Source: Phenylobacterium sp. J367 | Lineage (GTDB): Bacteria; Pseudomonadota; Alphaproteobacteria; Caulobacterales; Caulobacteraceae | DNA length: 64,000 nt | Reading direction: 5' to 3' | NCBI RefSeq assembly: GCF_024699985.1 | Contig: NZ_JAJONA010000001.1 | Span: 248,001 to 312,000 of the forward strand | In this document: positions 29,146 to 37,155 of the stretch, in pieces | Position numbering within the stretch: the first letter of the stretch is position 1 | How the letters are laid out: the number at the start of each line of letters is the position of its first letter | Made by a program: the position numbers and the translations under genes | The notes under the pieces: model-generated | Told to the model about the DNA's origin: nothing | Seen by the model: only the letters and a program-made list of their open reading frames with translations | Database searches by the model: none

Positions 29146-30558
29146 TCATCGGCGCTGCGCGTATACGATGCGGAGGTAGTTGACGGCGCCCGGCGACCCC
29201 ATCGGCACGCCCGCCGCGACCAGCAGCGTCTGGCCCGGCTTGGCCAGGCCGCTCCGCAACGCCTCCTCGACGGCCAGGTCCGGCATGGCGTCCAGGTCGC
29301 GGATGTCCGGCACGACGCGGGTCTCGATCCCCCAGCCCAGCGCCAGCCGCCGCGCGGTGGCGAGTCGCGGGCTCAGCGCCACCATCCGGGTCAGCGACCG
29401 TTCGCGCGCCAGGCGCAGCGCGGTCTGGCCGGTGGCCGTGAAGGCGGCGATGCAGGCGGCCGAAGAGGCCTCCGCCGCCCGTACGGCGGCGACGATCAAG
29501 GCGTCGCTCTCCTCCACACGGTGCTCGGCGCGCATCAGTTCCGGCCAGCGCGGGTCGCGCTCCACCCGGGCGATGATCCGGTCCATCACCGCCACGGCCT
29601 CGGCGGCATAGGCGCCGACCGCAGTCTCGGCCGACAGCATGACCGCGTCGACGCCCTCATAGACCGCGTTGGCCACATCGGTGGCCTCCGCGCGGGTCGG
29701 GCTGGGCGAGGCGATCATCGATTCCAGCATCTGCGTCGCGACGATGACCGGAATGCCGCGTTCGCGGGCCGCGCGGATCAGGTCCTTCTGGACGACCGGC
29801 ACATCCTCGGGACTCAGCTCCACGCCGAGATCGCCGCGGGCGACCATGACGCCCTGGCAGAGGTCGAGGATCTCGTCCAGTCGGTCGAGGGCGGCAGGCT
29901 TCTCGATCTTGGCGAGCACCGCGGCGCGGCCGTCCACCAGCTTGCGCAGCTCGGCCATGTCGGCCGCGGTCTGGACGAAGGACAGCGCCACCCAGTCGAC
30001 GCCCTGCGTCAGGGCGAAGGCCAGGTCGCGGCGATCCTTGGCGGTCAGGGCCGGGATCGGGATGGTCGCCGTCGGCAGGTTGACACCCTTGCGGTCGGAC
30101 AGCTTCACGCCGGCCTCGACGATCGTATCGGCGTAGTCGGGTCCATGGCGCACGACCCGCAGCCGGACGCGCCCGTCATCGAGCAGGATAGGCTCGCCAT
30201 CCCGAAGGCAGGCGAAGATCTCCGGGTGCGGAATCTGCACCCGCGCCGCATCGCCGGGCGCGGCGTCGAGATCGACGCGGAAGCTAGCGCCGGCCGTAAG
30301 GTCGATGGAGCCCTCGGCGAACCGGCCAAGTCGGAGCTTCGGCCCCTGGAGATCGGCCAGCACGGCCACGGGCCGGCCCAGCTCGGCCTCAGCCTGGCGC
30401 ACGGTGCGGATCGCGTCGGCGTGCGCCGCGTGCTCACCGTGACTGAAGTTCACCCTGACGACGTCGACGCCCGCGACGATCAGCGCTCGCACGCGCTCCA
30501 GAGATGACGACGCCGGGCCCAGGGTCGCAACGATGCGGGTGCGCCGGTCGCGGATCAC
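29146..30558 (-). CDS. pyk: Pyruvate kinase
   Basis: PEP plus ADP to pyruvate plus ATP. 470 residues. N-terminal T-L-G-P-A-S and V-N-F-S-H-G, active-site I-E-K-P-A-A with the catalytic Lys, then M-V-A-R-G-D-L-G-V-E-L, and T-Q-M-L-E-S-M-I. The ATG overlaps the stop of the small XRE gene by ATGA, so it is co-transcribed with ttuD. A pathway copy (ttuE-like) next to glycerate kinase would pull 2-phosphoglycerate towards pyruvate; whether the genome has another copy cannot be told here. Confidence 0.93.
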   Translation of the reverse strand: MIRDRRTRIVATLGPASSSLERVRALIVAGVDVVRVNFSHGEHAAHADAIRTVRQAEAELGRPVAVLADLQGPKLRLGRFAEGSIDLTAGASFRVDLDAAPGDAARVQIPHPEIFACLRDGEPILLDDGRVRLRVVRHGPDYADTIVEAGVKLSDRKGVNLPTATIPIPALTAKDRRDLAFALTQGVDWVALSFVQTAADMAELRKLVDGRAAVLAKIEKPAALDRLDEILDLCQGVMVARGDLGVELSPEDVPVVQKDLIRAARERGIPVIVATQMLESMIASPSPTRAEATDVANAVYEGVDAVMLSAETAVGAYAAEAVAVMDRIIARVERDPRWPELMRAEHRVEESDALIVAAVRAAEASSAACIAAFTATGQTALRLARERSLTRMVALSPRLATARRLALGWGIETRVVPDIRDLDAMPDLAVEEALRSGLAKPGQTLLVAAGVPMGSPGAVNYLRIVYAQRR

Positions 30559-30851
30559 GCTTCGGCCCCGCTCTCGGAGATCGCATCAGATCGGCCGGCG
30601 ATCTGCCGGAAGAGAGCTTCGGGCGCGACCTCGACGGCCTTGGCGATCCGGTAGAGGTCCAGCACGTCGACCCGGCGTTGGCCCGACTCGATCTTGGAGA
30701 TGTGCGAGGCATGCTTGCCGATCCGGCGGGCCAGGGAGCGGTGGCTGAGCCCCGCGGCCACGCGGGCGGCCTTCAGCACCTCGCGCAGTTCGGCGTATTC
30801 GTCGCCGAAGACCGGGTTGGGCCGGCGGGACCAGGCGAGCGGGACGCCCAC
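30555..30851 (-). CDS. Small XRE-family regulator
   Basis: A 98-residue protein with a Cro/CI helix-turn-helix at residues 22-75 (L-S-H-R-S-L-A-R-R-I-G-K-H-A-S-H-I-S-K-I-E-S). The start is GTG 30851, one base after the ttuD stop, and the stop overlaps the pyk start. A regulator placed between two catabolic genes in one operon suggests feedback on this pathway, but no target site is identified. Confidence 0.8.
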   Translation of the reverse strand: MGVPLAWSRRPNPVFGDEYAELREVLKAARVAAGLSHRSLARRIGKHASHISKIESGQRRVDVLDLYRIAKAVEVAPEALFRQIAGRSDAISESGAEA

Positions 30852-30852
30852 C

Positions 30853-32130
30853 TCAGACGTCCCTGGGCGTCACGAGGATCGCCCGGAAGTCGTTCACATT
30901 GGTGCAGGTCGGGCCGGTGACCAGCAGGTCGTCGAGGGCGGCGAAGAAGCCGCCGCTGTCGTGGCCCTCGAGATGGACGCCGCCGCTCAGCCCCGCGGCC
31001 TTGGCCCTCGCGAGCGTGTCCGGGGCGATCACCGCGCCGGCGGAGCCGCCGCTCGCGCCGTCCTCGCCGTCGGTGTCGGCCGCCAGCGCCCAGACGCCGG
31101 CCGAGCCCTGCAGGGCCAGGGCGAGGGAGAGCGCGAACTCCGTGTTGCGGCCGCCCCGCCCAGCCTTCTTGCCGGCCAGCGTCACGGTGGTCTCGCCGCC
31201 GGAGAGCAGGACCTGCGGCCGGGACACTGGCCTGCGCGCGCAGGCGGCCATCAGGACGCCGAGCGCGCGGCTCTCGCCTTCGAGGTCGTCGCCCAGGATC
31301 TCCACCTCGATGCCCTCGGCCCGGGCCACGGCCGCCGCCGCCTCCAGGCAGCCGCCGGGCGTGGCCAGCAGGCGGACGTCCACCGCCGGCGACGGCGGCG
31401 CGGGGACGGCCGGCGCGCGCAGCCGCTCGTAGGCGGCGGCCGGCAGACGGTCCTTCAGCAGGTCGGCGAATTCGCTGAGGTCACGGCCGGCCTCCGGGTC
31501 CGGGATGGTCGGCCCCGAGGCGATGGCGGAGACGTCGTCGCCGGGGATGTCGCTGATGCACAGCGTCACGACACGCGCCGGCGACGCGGCGGCGGCCAGC
31601 TTGCCGCCCTTGATCGCGGACAGCCGGCGGCGGATGGCGTTCATCGTGCGGATGTCGAGGCCGGAGGCGAGCAGCGCCCGGTTCACCGCCTGCTTGTCGG
31701 CCAGCGTCAGACCATCGGCCGGCAGGGCCATGACCGCCGAGCCGCCGCCGGAGATCAGCGACAGCACCAGATCGTCGGACGTCAGGCCCTGGACTAGGCG
31801 CATCATCTCGCGCGCCGCCATCTCGCTGTTGGCGTCGGGGACGGGGTGTGCGGCCTCCAGCACGCGGATGCGCGGGGCGGGGCGGCCATAGCCGTAGGGC
31901 GCGACGACGGCGCCTTCGAGATCGACCTCCGGCCACGCGGCGTCGACGGCTGCGGCCATGGCGCCGGCCGCCTTGCCGGCGCCGACCACCACGCAGCGGC
32001 CTTTCGGCGGCGGCGGCAGATGGCCGGCGAGAATCCTGGCCGGATCCGCCGCGCCCACGGCGGCGTCGAACATCCGCCGTAGCAGGTCGCGCGCTCTGGC
32101 GTCGCTCCAGGCCAGGGCGGAGGGGATCAT
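30853..32130 (-). CDS. ttuD: Glycerate 2-kinase (MOFRL family, TtuD type)
   Basis: Phosphorylates glycerate to 2-phosphoglycerate; older annotations call it hydroxypyruvate reductase. 425 residues. The N-terminal domain has V-V-V-G-A-G-K-A-A and L-I-S-G-G-G-S-A (phosphate loop). The C-terminal MOFRL domain has L-L-S-G-G-E-T-T-V-T and D-T-D-G-E-D-G. GGAG precedes ATG 32130. With garR and pyk it forms the tartronate semialdehyde to pyruvate route. Confidence 0.9.
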   Translation of the reverse strand: MIPSALAWSDARARDLLRRMFDAAVGAADPARILAGHLPPPPKGRCVVVGAGKAAGAMAAAVDAAWPEVDLEGAVVAPYGYGRPAPRIRVLEAAHPVPDANSEMAAREMMRLVQGLTSDDLVLSLISGGGSAVMALPADGLTLADKQAVNRALLASGLDIRTMNAIRRRLSAIKGGKLAAAASPARVVTLCISDIPGDDVSAIASGPTIPDPEAGRDLSEFADLLKDRLPAAAYERLRAPAVPAPPSPAVDVRLLATPGGCLEAAAAVARAEGIEVEILGDDLEGESRALGVLMAACARRPVSRPQVLLSGGETTVTLAGKKAGRGGRNTEFALSLALALQGSAGVWALAADTDGEDGASGGSAGAVIAPDTLARAKAAGLSGGVHLEGHDSGGFFAALDDLLVTGPTCTNVNDFRAILVTPRDV

Positions 32131-32155
32131 GCGTAAGCTCCGGGAAACAACATGC

Positions 32156-32332
32156 TCAGGCGGCGACGGACAGACGGGGGCCTTCGGCCAGCCAGCGGCC
32201 CGCGCCCCGGATGGCGGGGGTCAGCCGCTCGTCGCGGCCGCGCGCACCGCGCGCCGCCGCGCTGGAGACGCTGACCGCGCCGCATGAACAGCCGGCCTGC
32301 ACGGCTTCTTCTCGGCTCGTTGAGCTCGCCAT
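32156..32332 (-). CDS. Putative small leader protein before ttuD
   Basis: A 58-codon frame, M-A-S-S-T-S-R-E-E-A-V-Q-A-G-C-S-C-G-A-V. Its ATG 32332 follows a very strong Shine-Dalgarno sequence (GGGGGGAG, about 4 bases away). It lies between the candidate operator and ttuD and ends 25 bases before ttuD. No family is recognised. It may be a real small protein, a leader, or the remnant of a frameshifted gene. Confidence 0.3.
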   Translation of the reverse strand: MASSTSREEAVQAGCSCGAVSVSSAAARGARGRDERLTPAIRGAGRWLAEGPRLSVAA

Positions 32333-32374
32333 CACGCTCCCCCCAAATGACGCCGTTTGGCGCTCGCCGTCTTC

Positions 32375-32393
32375 TGGCTATTATTTTTTGCCA
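32375..32393. promoter_or_regulatory. Candidate operator TGG-N13-CCA between ttuD and lctP units
   Basis: Minus-strand reading TGGCAAAAAATAATAGCCA shares 13 of 19 positions, including both ends and the A-tract, with the site at 28927-28945. It lies 43-61 bases upstream of the small ORF before ttuD and in the divergent gap to the permease, so it could act on both. The remaining gap to 32605 holds only a weak ATATCC-N10-GGATAT dyad at 32538-32559. Confidence 0.45.
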
Positions 32394-32605
32394 TGATGCA
32401 CAATGGCGATTTTCTGTAGCCACATCGACCATATGGGCGATGCGACGTTTGGGACCCAGAGCAGGAAGCCCCAACGCTTTGGAGAAGACCTTGAGACGCC
32501 ATCAACTAGAGTTCGGCAAGAAGTTTTGACCAGTTGAATATCCTGGCCCCTTCGGATATCCACGTGGGCAAGCAGAGCCGGCGCAGTCGGCGGATACGGG
32601 GGAGC

Positions 32606-34238
32606 ATGTTCCATCAGCTGGTCACGCCGGTCGCCGGCAACCTCGCGGCGTCGTTCCTGGTGGCGTCGGTGCCGATCGCCGTCGTTCTGGTGCTGCTCGG
32701 GCTGCTTCGGCGCCCTGCCTGGCAGGCCTCGACCGCCGGACTCGTGGTCGCCCTTATCCTCGCCTGCACCGTCTGGGGCCTGCCTGCCGGCCTGGCGCTG
32801 AGCAGCATCGCCGCCGGGGCGACCTTCGCGGCCTGGCCGGTGATGTGGATCGTGCTGAACGCCCTGCTGCTCTACAACATCGCCGTCGTCTCGGGACGGT
32901 TCGACGCCTTCCGCGCCTGGATGGTCGAGCACCTTCCCAACGACCGCCGCGTCGTCCTGGTGGTCATCGGCTTCTCCTTCGGCTGCCTGCTCGAAGGCAT
33001 CTCCGGCTTCGGCACGCCGATCGCCATCACCAGCGCCCTGCTGATCGCGCTCGGCTTCCGGGCGATCGACGCCATCGTCTTCACCCTGATGTTCAACACC
33101 GCGCCGGTGGCCTTCGGGGCGCTGGAGCCCCGATCACCACCCTGGGCGCAGTGACACAGCTTTCGGACGTGACATTGGGCGCCATGGTCGGTCGCCAGCT
33201 GCCGTTCATCGCCCTGCTGCTGCCCTTCTACGTCATCGCCGTCTACGGCGGGCTGAAGGCGATCAAGGGCGTCTGGCCGGTGCTGCTGGTCTCCGGCGGC
33301 TCCTTCGCGATCATGCAGTTCATCTCCTCGAACTACCTCGGCTACGCGCTCACCGACGTCCTCTCATCGCTCGCCTCCCTGGGCGCCACCCTGCTCTTCG
33401 TGAAGATGTGGAAGATGGCCCCCAGCCGGAATACGCGCTCCGCGCCGACACCGCCGGCGGCTCCGGCGCGACCCTTGCCGCAGCACCTGCGGCGCTTCCC
33501 GTCGGGCGCGGCGCCGGCTGGAGCGGATGGATGCCCTGGCTGATCCTGTCCGTCACCGTGATCGTCTGGGTGCACTTCAAAGTGAACGCCATCGGCGAGA
33601 TCAAGGTCGAATGGCCGGGCCTGCACAACGCGGTGTTCATCACCACCTACGGCAAGCCCTACGCCGCGATCTGGACCTTCCAGCCGCTGGCCACCGGCAC
33701 CGCCATCCTGGTCGCGACCCTGATCTTCGCAGCCTTGGTGCGCCTGTCGCCGGACCAGCTGATGAGGGCCCTCGCCGGAACGCTGAAGCAGATCCGCCTG
33801 CCGCTGATCACCACCATGATCATCGTCGGCCTGGCCTACCTGATGAACTACTCGGGAATGGCCTACACCCTGGGCGTCGGCGTGGCTTCGGCCGGCTTCC
33901 TCTTCCCGCTGCTCTCGGCCTTCCTGGGCTGGCTGGCCGTGTTCCTCTCGGGCAGCGACACCTCCGGCAACGCGCTCTTCGGCAACCTTCAGGTCGTGGC
34001 CGCGCGTGAGCTGGGCCTCAGCCCCGTTCTCATGGCGGCGACCAACGCCTCGGGCGGTGTGCTAGGCAAGATGATCTCGCCGCAGAACATTGTCACTGGC
34101 ACCGCCACCACCGAGCTGAAGGGCCGCGAGGGCGAGGTGCTGGCCATCACCTTCAAGCACAGCATCTTCCTGGCCTTCCTGCTTGGCCTGATTGTCATGG
34201 CCCAGCAGTACCTGATCCCCTGGATCATCCCGACGTGA
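32606..34238 (+). CDS. lctP: L-lactate/glycolate permease family transporter (two frameshifts)
   Basis: Inner-membrane carrier of the LctP/GlcA family for 2-hydroxy acids, about 544 residues with many helices. ATG 32606 follows GGGGGAG. Family segments include F-G-C-L-L-E-G-I-S-G-F-G-T-P-I-A-I, G-S-D-T-S-G-N-A-L-F-G-N-L-Q and A-A-T-N-A-S-G-G-V-L-G-K-M-I-S-P-Q. One base is missing near 33124 (repair gives F-G-A-L-G-A-P-I-T-T-L-G) and one near 33427 (M-A-P-S-P-E-Y-A-L-R). It probably imports the small hydroxy acid used by the island. The stop overlaps the next gene. Confidence 0.87.
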
Positions 34239-35086
34239 GCCGGGTCCTGTTCCCGGCCCTAGCCGCGGCGTTCGGCCTTTCCGCCTGCGCCACGGCGGGA
34301 CCGCCGCCCGCCGATCCCTACCTCGATGCCTATGTGGCCGCCGAGGCCGCGGCGACGCCCTTCGCCCCGATCACCGACACCCGGCCCGACGTCACCCTCG
34401 CCGACGCCTACCGCCTGCAGGACGGGCTGATCGCGCGGCGGCGCGCGGCCGGCGACCGGGTGGCCGGCTACCGCGGCGGGCTCATGTCCCAGGCGTCGAT
34501 GAAGGGCCGCGGCGTCACCGCCCCGCTGGTCGGCGTGCTCTTCGCTTCGGGCCGTACGGAAAGCGGCCAGCGCTTCGACCTCTGCAGCTACCGCCGGCCC
34601 ATCGTGGAGCTGAAACTCGGCTTCGTGTTCGGCAAGCGGCTCACCGCCGCCCCCGCCGACCTAGACGCGATCAAGGCGGCCGTGGGCGAAGTGGTCCCCG
34701 TGGTCGATCTGCCGGATATCGCCTACCGCGACCCCGACAAGTACGGCGCCGCCGACATGATCGCCGCCAACATCACCGCCGCCCGCTGGGTGCGCGGAAA
34801 GGGCCACGCGCCGGATCTGGATCTCGACGCCCTGAAGGTCTCAATCACCCACAACGACCAGCCCGTGGCGGCGGGCGTCGGCCGGGACTCCTTCGACGGC
34901 CAATGGCAAGGCCTCCTGGAGGTGGTCCGCCAGATCGTCGCGCAAGGGCGCACGATCTCGCCGGGCGATGTGGTCCTGACCGGCCGGATGGGACCCCGCC
35001 CCTGGCTGCCGCCGGGCGCCTACCTGGCCAACTACGGCCCGCTCGGGACCGTCGCCTTCCAGGTGGACGCGTGCCCGACGCGCTGA
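34235..35086 (+). CDS. Lipoprotein of the 2-keto-4-pentenoate hydratase (FAH) superfamily
   Basis: A 283-residue protein starting at GTG 34235, which overlaps the permease stop. The N-terminal signal ends in lipobox L-S-A-C, so it should be a lipid-anchored periplasmic protein. The body (V-A-G-Y-R-G-G-L.., P-G-D-V-V-L-T-G and the C-terminal strand pattern) matches the MhpD/hydratase group. The metal-binding pattern looks altered: the usual E-x-E reads E-L-K (P-I-V-E-L-K-L-G-F) and the third Glu appears as Asp (V-V-D-L-P-D). It may be a non-catalytic binding protein or have changed chemistry. Confidence 0.75.
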   Translation: MSRVLFPALAAAFGLSACATAGPPPADPYLDAYVAAEAAATPFAPITDTRPDVTLADAYRLQDGLIARRRAAGDRVAGYRGGLMSQASMKGRGVTAPLVGVLFASGRTESGQRFDLCSYRRPIVELKLGFVFGKRLTAAPADLDAIKAAVGEVVPVVDLPDIAYRDPDKYGAADMIAANITAARWVRGKGHAPDLDLDALKVSITHNDQPVAAGVGRDSFDGQWQGLLEVVRQIVAQGRTISPGDVVLTGRMGPRPWLPPGAYLANYGPLGTVAFQVDACPTR

Positions 35087-35334
35087 TCCTGGCTTAGGCC
35101 GACCGCAGAGCGCCACCCCGGAGGACCGGGTGACGGCCAGCGCCCTGAGCCGGGCGGCGCGGTATCATCCGCCTGCGCACGGAACCCCCGGTACCTGTCT
35201 TGGGCGCCCAACGAACAGGCTCCAGGCCCGATGCCGCGCCCCGATCCGCGCCGGCCGGAGCGCGGGTCCCGGCCCGCGGCTAAGGTGGCAGGCGGTGGCC
35301 GATCAAGGTGTTCGCCCCCACAAAGGATGCGTTG

Positions 35335-35880
35335 ATGCCCCTTACCGACCGTCGTCGCGCGCTGGCCATGAGCCTCGGCCTCCTGGCGATCCCGCCGAGA
35401 GCGTGGGCGGCCGATCTGGACCCCGAGGCCCGGCTCGCCGCCGCGGGCGTCACCCTGCCGACCCTGGGAGCCCCGCTGGGGGCTTATGCGCCGTTCGCCA
35501 TCGATGGCCGCCTGCTGTTCATCGCCGGTCAACTCCCCCTCAAGGACGGCGCGCTCACCGCCACCGGACCTGTGCCGTCCCGCACGGACATTGCGGCGGC
35601 CCAGGCCGCCGCGCGCCAGTGCGCGGTCAACATCCTCGCGGCGGCGAAGCTGGGTCTCGGCGGCGACCTGAGGCGCATCCGCGCCTGCCTCAAGCTTACC
35701 GGATATGTGGCGGCGGACGCCGGCTTCAGCGATCACCCCAGGGTCGTGAACGGAGCCTCGGAACTGATCGGTCTCGCCCTCGGCGATCGCGGACGCCATG
35801 CCCGCGCGGCGGTCGGCGTGACATCCTTGCCCCTGTCAGCGCCGGTGGAGGTGGACGCCGTGTTCGCCATCGAGGCCTGA
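35335..35880 (+). CDS. Exported RidA/YjgF-family protein
   Basis: A 181-residue protein. An Arg-rich signal (T-D-R-R-R-A-L-A-M-S-L-G-L-L..A-W-A-A) precedes a RidA fold: F-I-A-G-Q-L-P-L, A-A-R-Q-C-A-V-N-I-L and an Arg aligned with the catalytic Arg of RidA (R-A-A-V-G-V-T-S-L-P). Classical RidA hydrolyses reactive enamines in the cytosol; an exported member must act on something else or in the periplasm. The 248 bases before it hold no gene I can see. ATG 35335 chosen at the signal peptide. Confidence 0.75.
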   Translation: MPLTDRRRALAMSLGLLAIPPRAWAADLDPEARLAAAGVTLPTLGAPLGAYAPFAIDGRLLFIAGQLPLKDGALTATGPVPSRTDIAAAQAAARQCAVNILAAAKLGLGGDLRRIRACLKLTGYVAADAGFSDHPRVVNGASELIGLALGDRGRHARAAVGVTSLPLSAPVEVDAVFAIEA

Positions 35881-35954
35881 TCATCACGCCACGCGCTCGG
35901 GAGCGCGCCGATGAGACCCAAATCACTATTCGGAGAACGCTCGGTCTTCACGAG

Positions 35955-36031
35955 TGGTAGCTGGGGGCGGGATCGAACCGCCGACCTGTGGGTTATGAAT
36001 CCACCGCTCTAACCATCTGAGCTACCCAGCC
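35955..36031 (-). tRNA. tRNA-Met (anticodon CAU)
   Basis: A 77-base cloverleaf on the minus strand. The acceptor GGCTGGG pairs with CCCAGCT, the D-arm region is TAGCTCAGATGGTTAGAGC, the anticodon loop is TTCATAA and the T-arm is GGCGGTTCGATCCCGCC, ending in encoded CCA. CAU could also be tRNA-Ile2 after lysidine modification; the first pair (G-U) is not the mismatch of initiator tRNA, which favours elongator Met. Confidence 0.93.
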
Positions 36032-36125
36032 ACGGGTCTCGCGAGAGGCGCGGGTTATAGGCACTGATTTTCGTTGCTTCAAGCGGCTTGGGATCGCGGC
36101 GTCTAGCCGCTAGGGTCCGCGGCCG

Positions 36126-37155
36126 ATGAGCGTGCTTCATCTCCTGGGGACGGCGGGCGAAGGCGGGGCCGAGACCTACTTCGTCGACCTGGTCGCGGCG
36201 TTGCAGCGCGCGGGCGTCGCCCAGGCCTGCGCCATCCGGCCGAACGCCGGGCGCGAGGCGGCGCTGACGGCGGCGGGCGTCCATGTGAAGACGCTGTCGT
36301 TCGGCGGTCCGCTCGATCTTCTGACCCGGCGCAAGGCCGCGGCCTTCGCGAAGGCCGAGGACGCGAAGGTGGCGCTCGCCTGGATGAACCGGGCGGCGCG
36401 ACATACGCCGAAGGGCCCCTGGGCGCGGATCGGCCGCCTCGGCGGCTACTACAATCTCAAGTACTACCGCGGCTTCGACCACCTGGTGGCCAACACCGAG
36501 GACATCGCCGAGTGGATCGTCGGCCAGGGCTGGCCGGCCGGCCGGGTCAGCTGCATCCCGAACTTCGCCGCCGTCCCCGACGAGGCCGCGCCGCTCGACC
36601 GGACTACCCTGGACACGCCGGAGGACGCGCCCCTGCTGCTGGCCATGGGTCGGCTGCACGAGGCCAAGGCCCATGACGTCAGCCTGCAGGCGCTGACCGA
36701 ACTGCCGGGCGCCTGGCTGTGGATCGCCGGCGTGGGCGCCCAGGAGGGCAAGCTGAAGAGCCTCGCCCAGGCGCTGGGCGTGGCCGAGCGCGTGCGGTTC
36801 CTGGGCTGGCGGCGCGACGCCTCGGCGCTCTATCGGGCGGCGGACGTCTGTGTCTTCCCCCTCGAGGTACGAGCCGCTCGGCAATGTGGTCATCCAGAGC
36901 TGGGCGCACGGGCTTCCCGTCGTCGCGGCCGAGAGCCAGGGGCCGAAGGCGCTGATCCGGTCCGGCGAGGATGGCCTGCTGGTCCCGATCGACGACCCGG
37001 CGGCGCTGGCCGCCGCCGTCCGCCGCCTGATGGACGAGCCGCTGCTGAAGGTCCGGCTGGCCCAGCGGGGGCTGGCGCGGGTGGAGGCCGAGTTCTCGGA
37101 GGCCGCCGTGGTCGCCGCCTGGAAGACCCTCTTCGCCGACTACGGGGCCGCCTGA
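36126..37155 (+). CDS. Glycosyltransferase, GT4-like (frameshifted)
   Basis: About 343 residues. N-terminal G-T-A-G-E-G-G-A-E-T-Y-F and C-terminal donor-site segments (L-L-L-A-M-G-R-L-H-E-A-K; R-V-R-F-L-G-W-R) show a GT-B retaining enzyme. The frame breaks at C5 36857-36861: one C fewer gives V-C-V-F-P-S-R-Y-E-P-L-G-N-V-V-I-Q-S-W, the conserved acceptor/donor loop. The stop is directly followed by the asnB ATG. It probably makes a surface or secreted glycan; acceptor unknown. Confidence 0.83.

Noticed and set aside
35880..35954. CGCGCT-CCCG-AGCGCG hairpin near the tRNA as a terminator
   Set aside because: Stem of only six pairs and no T-tract on either strand.
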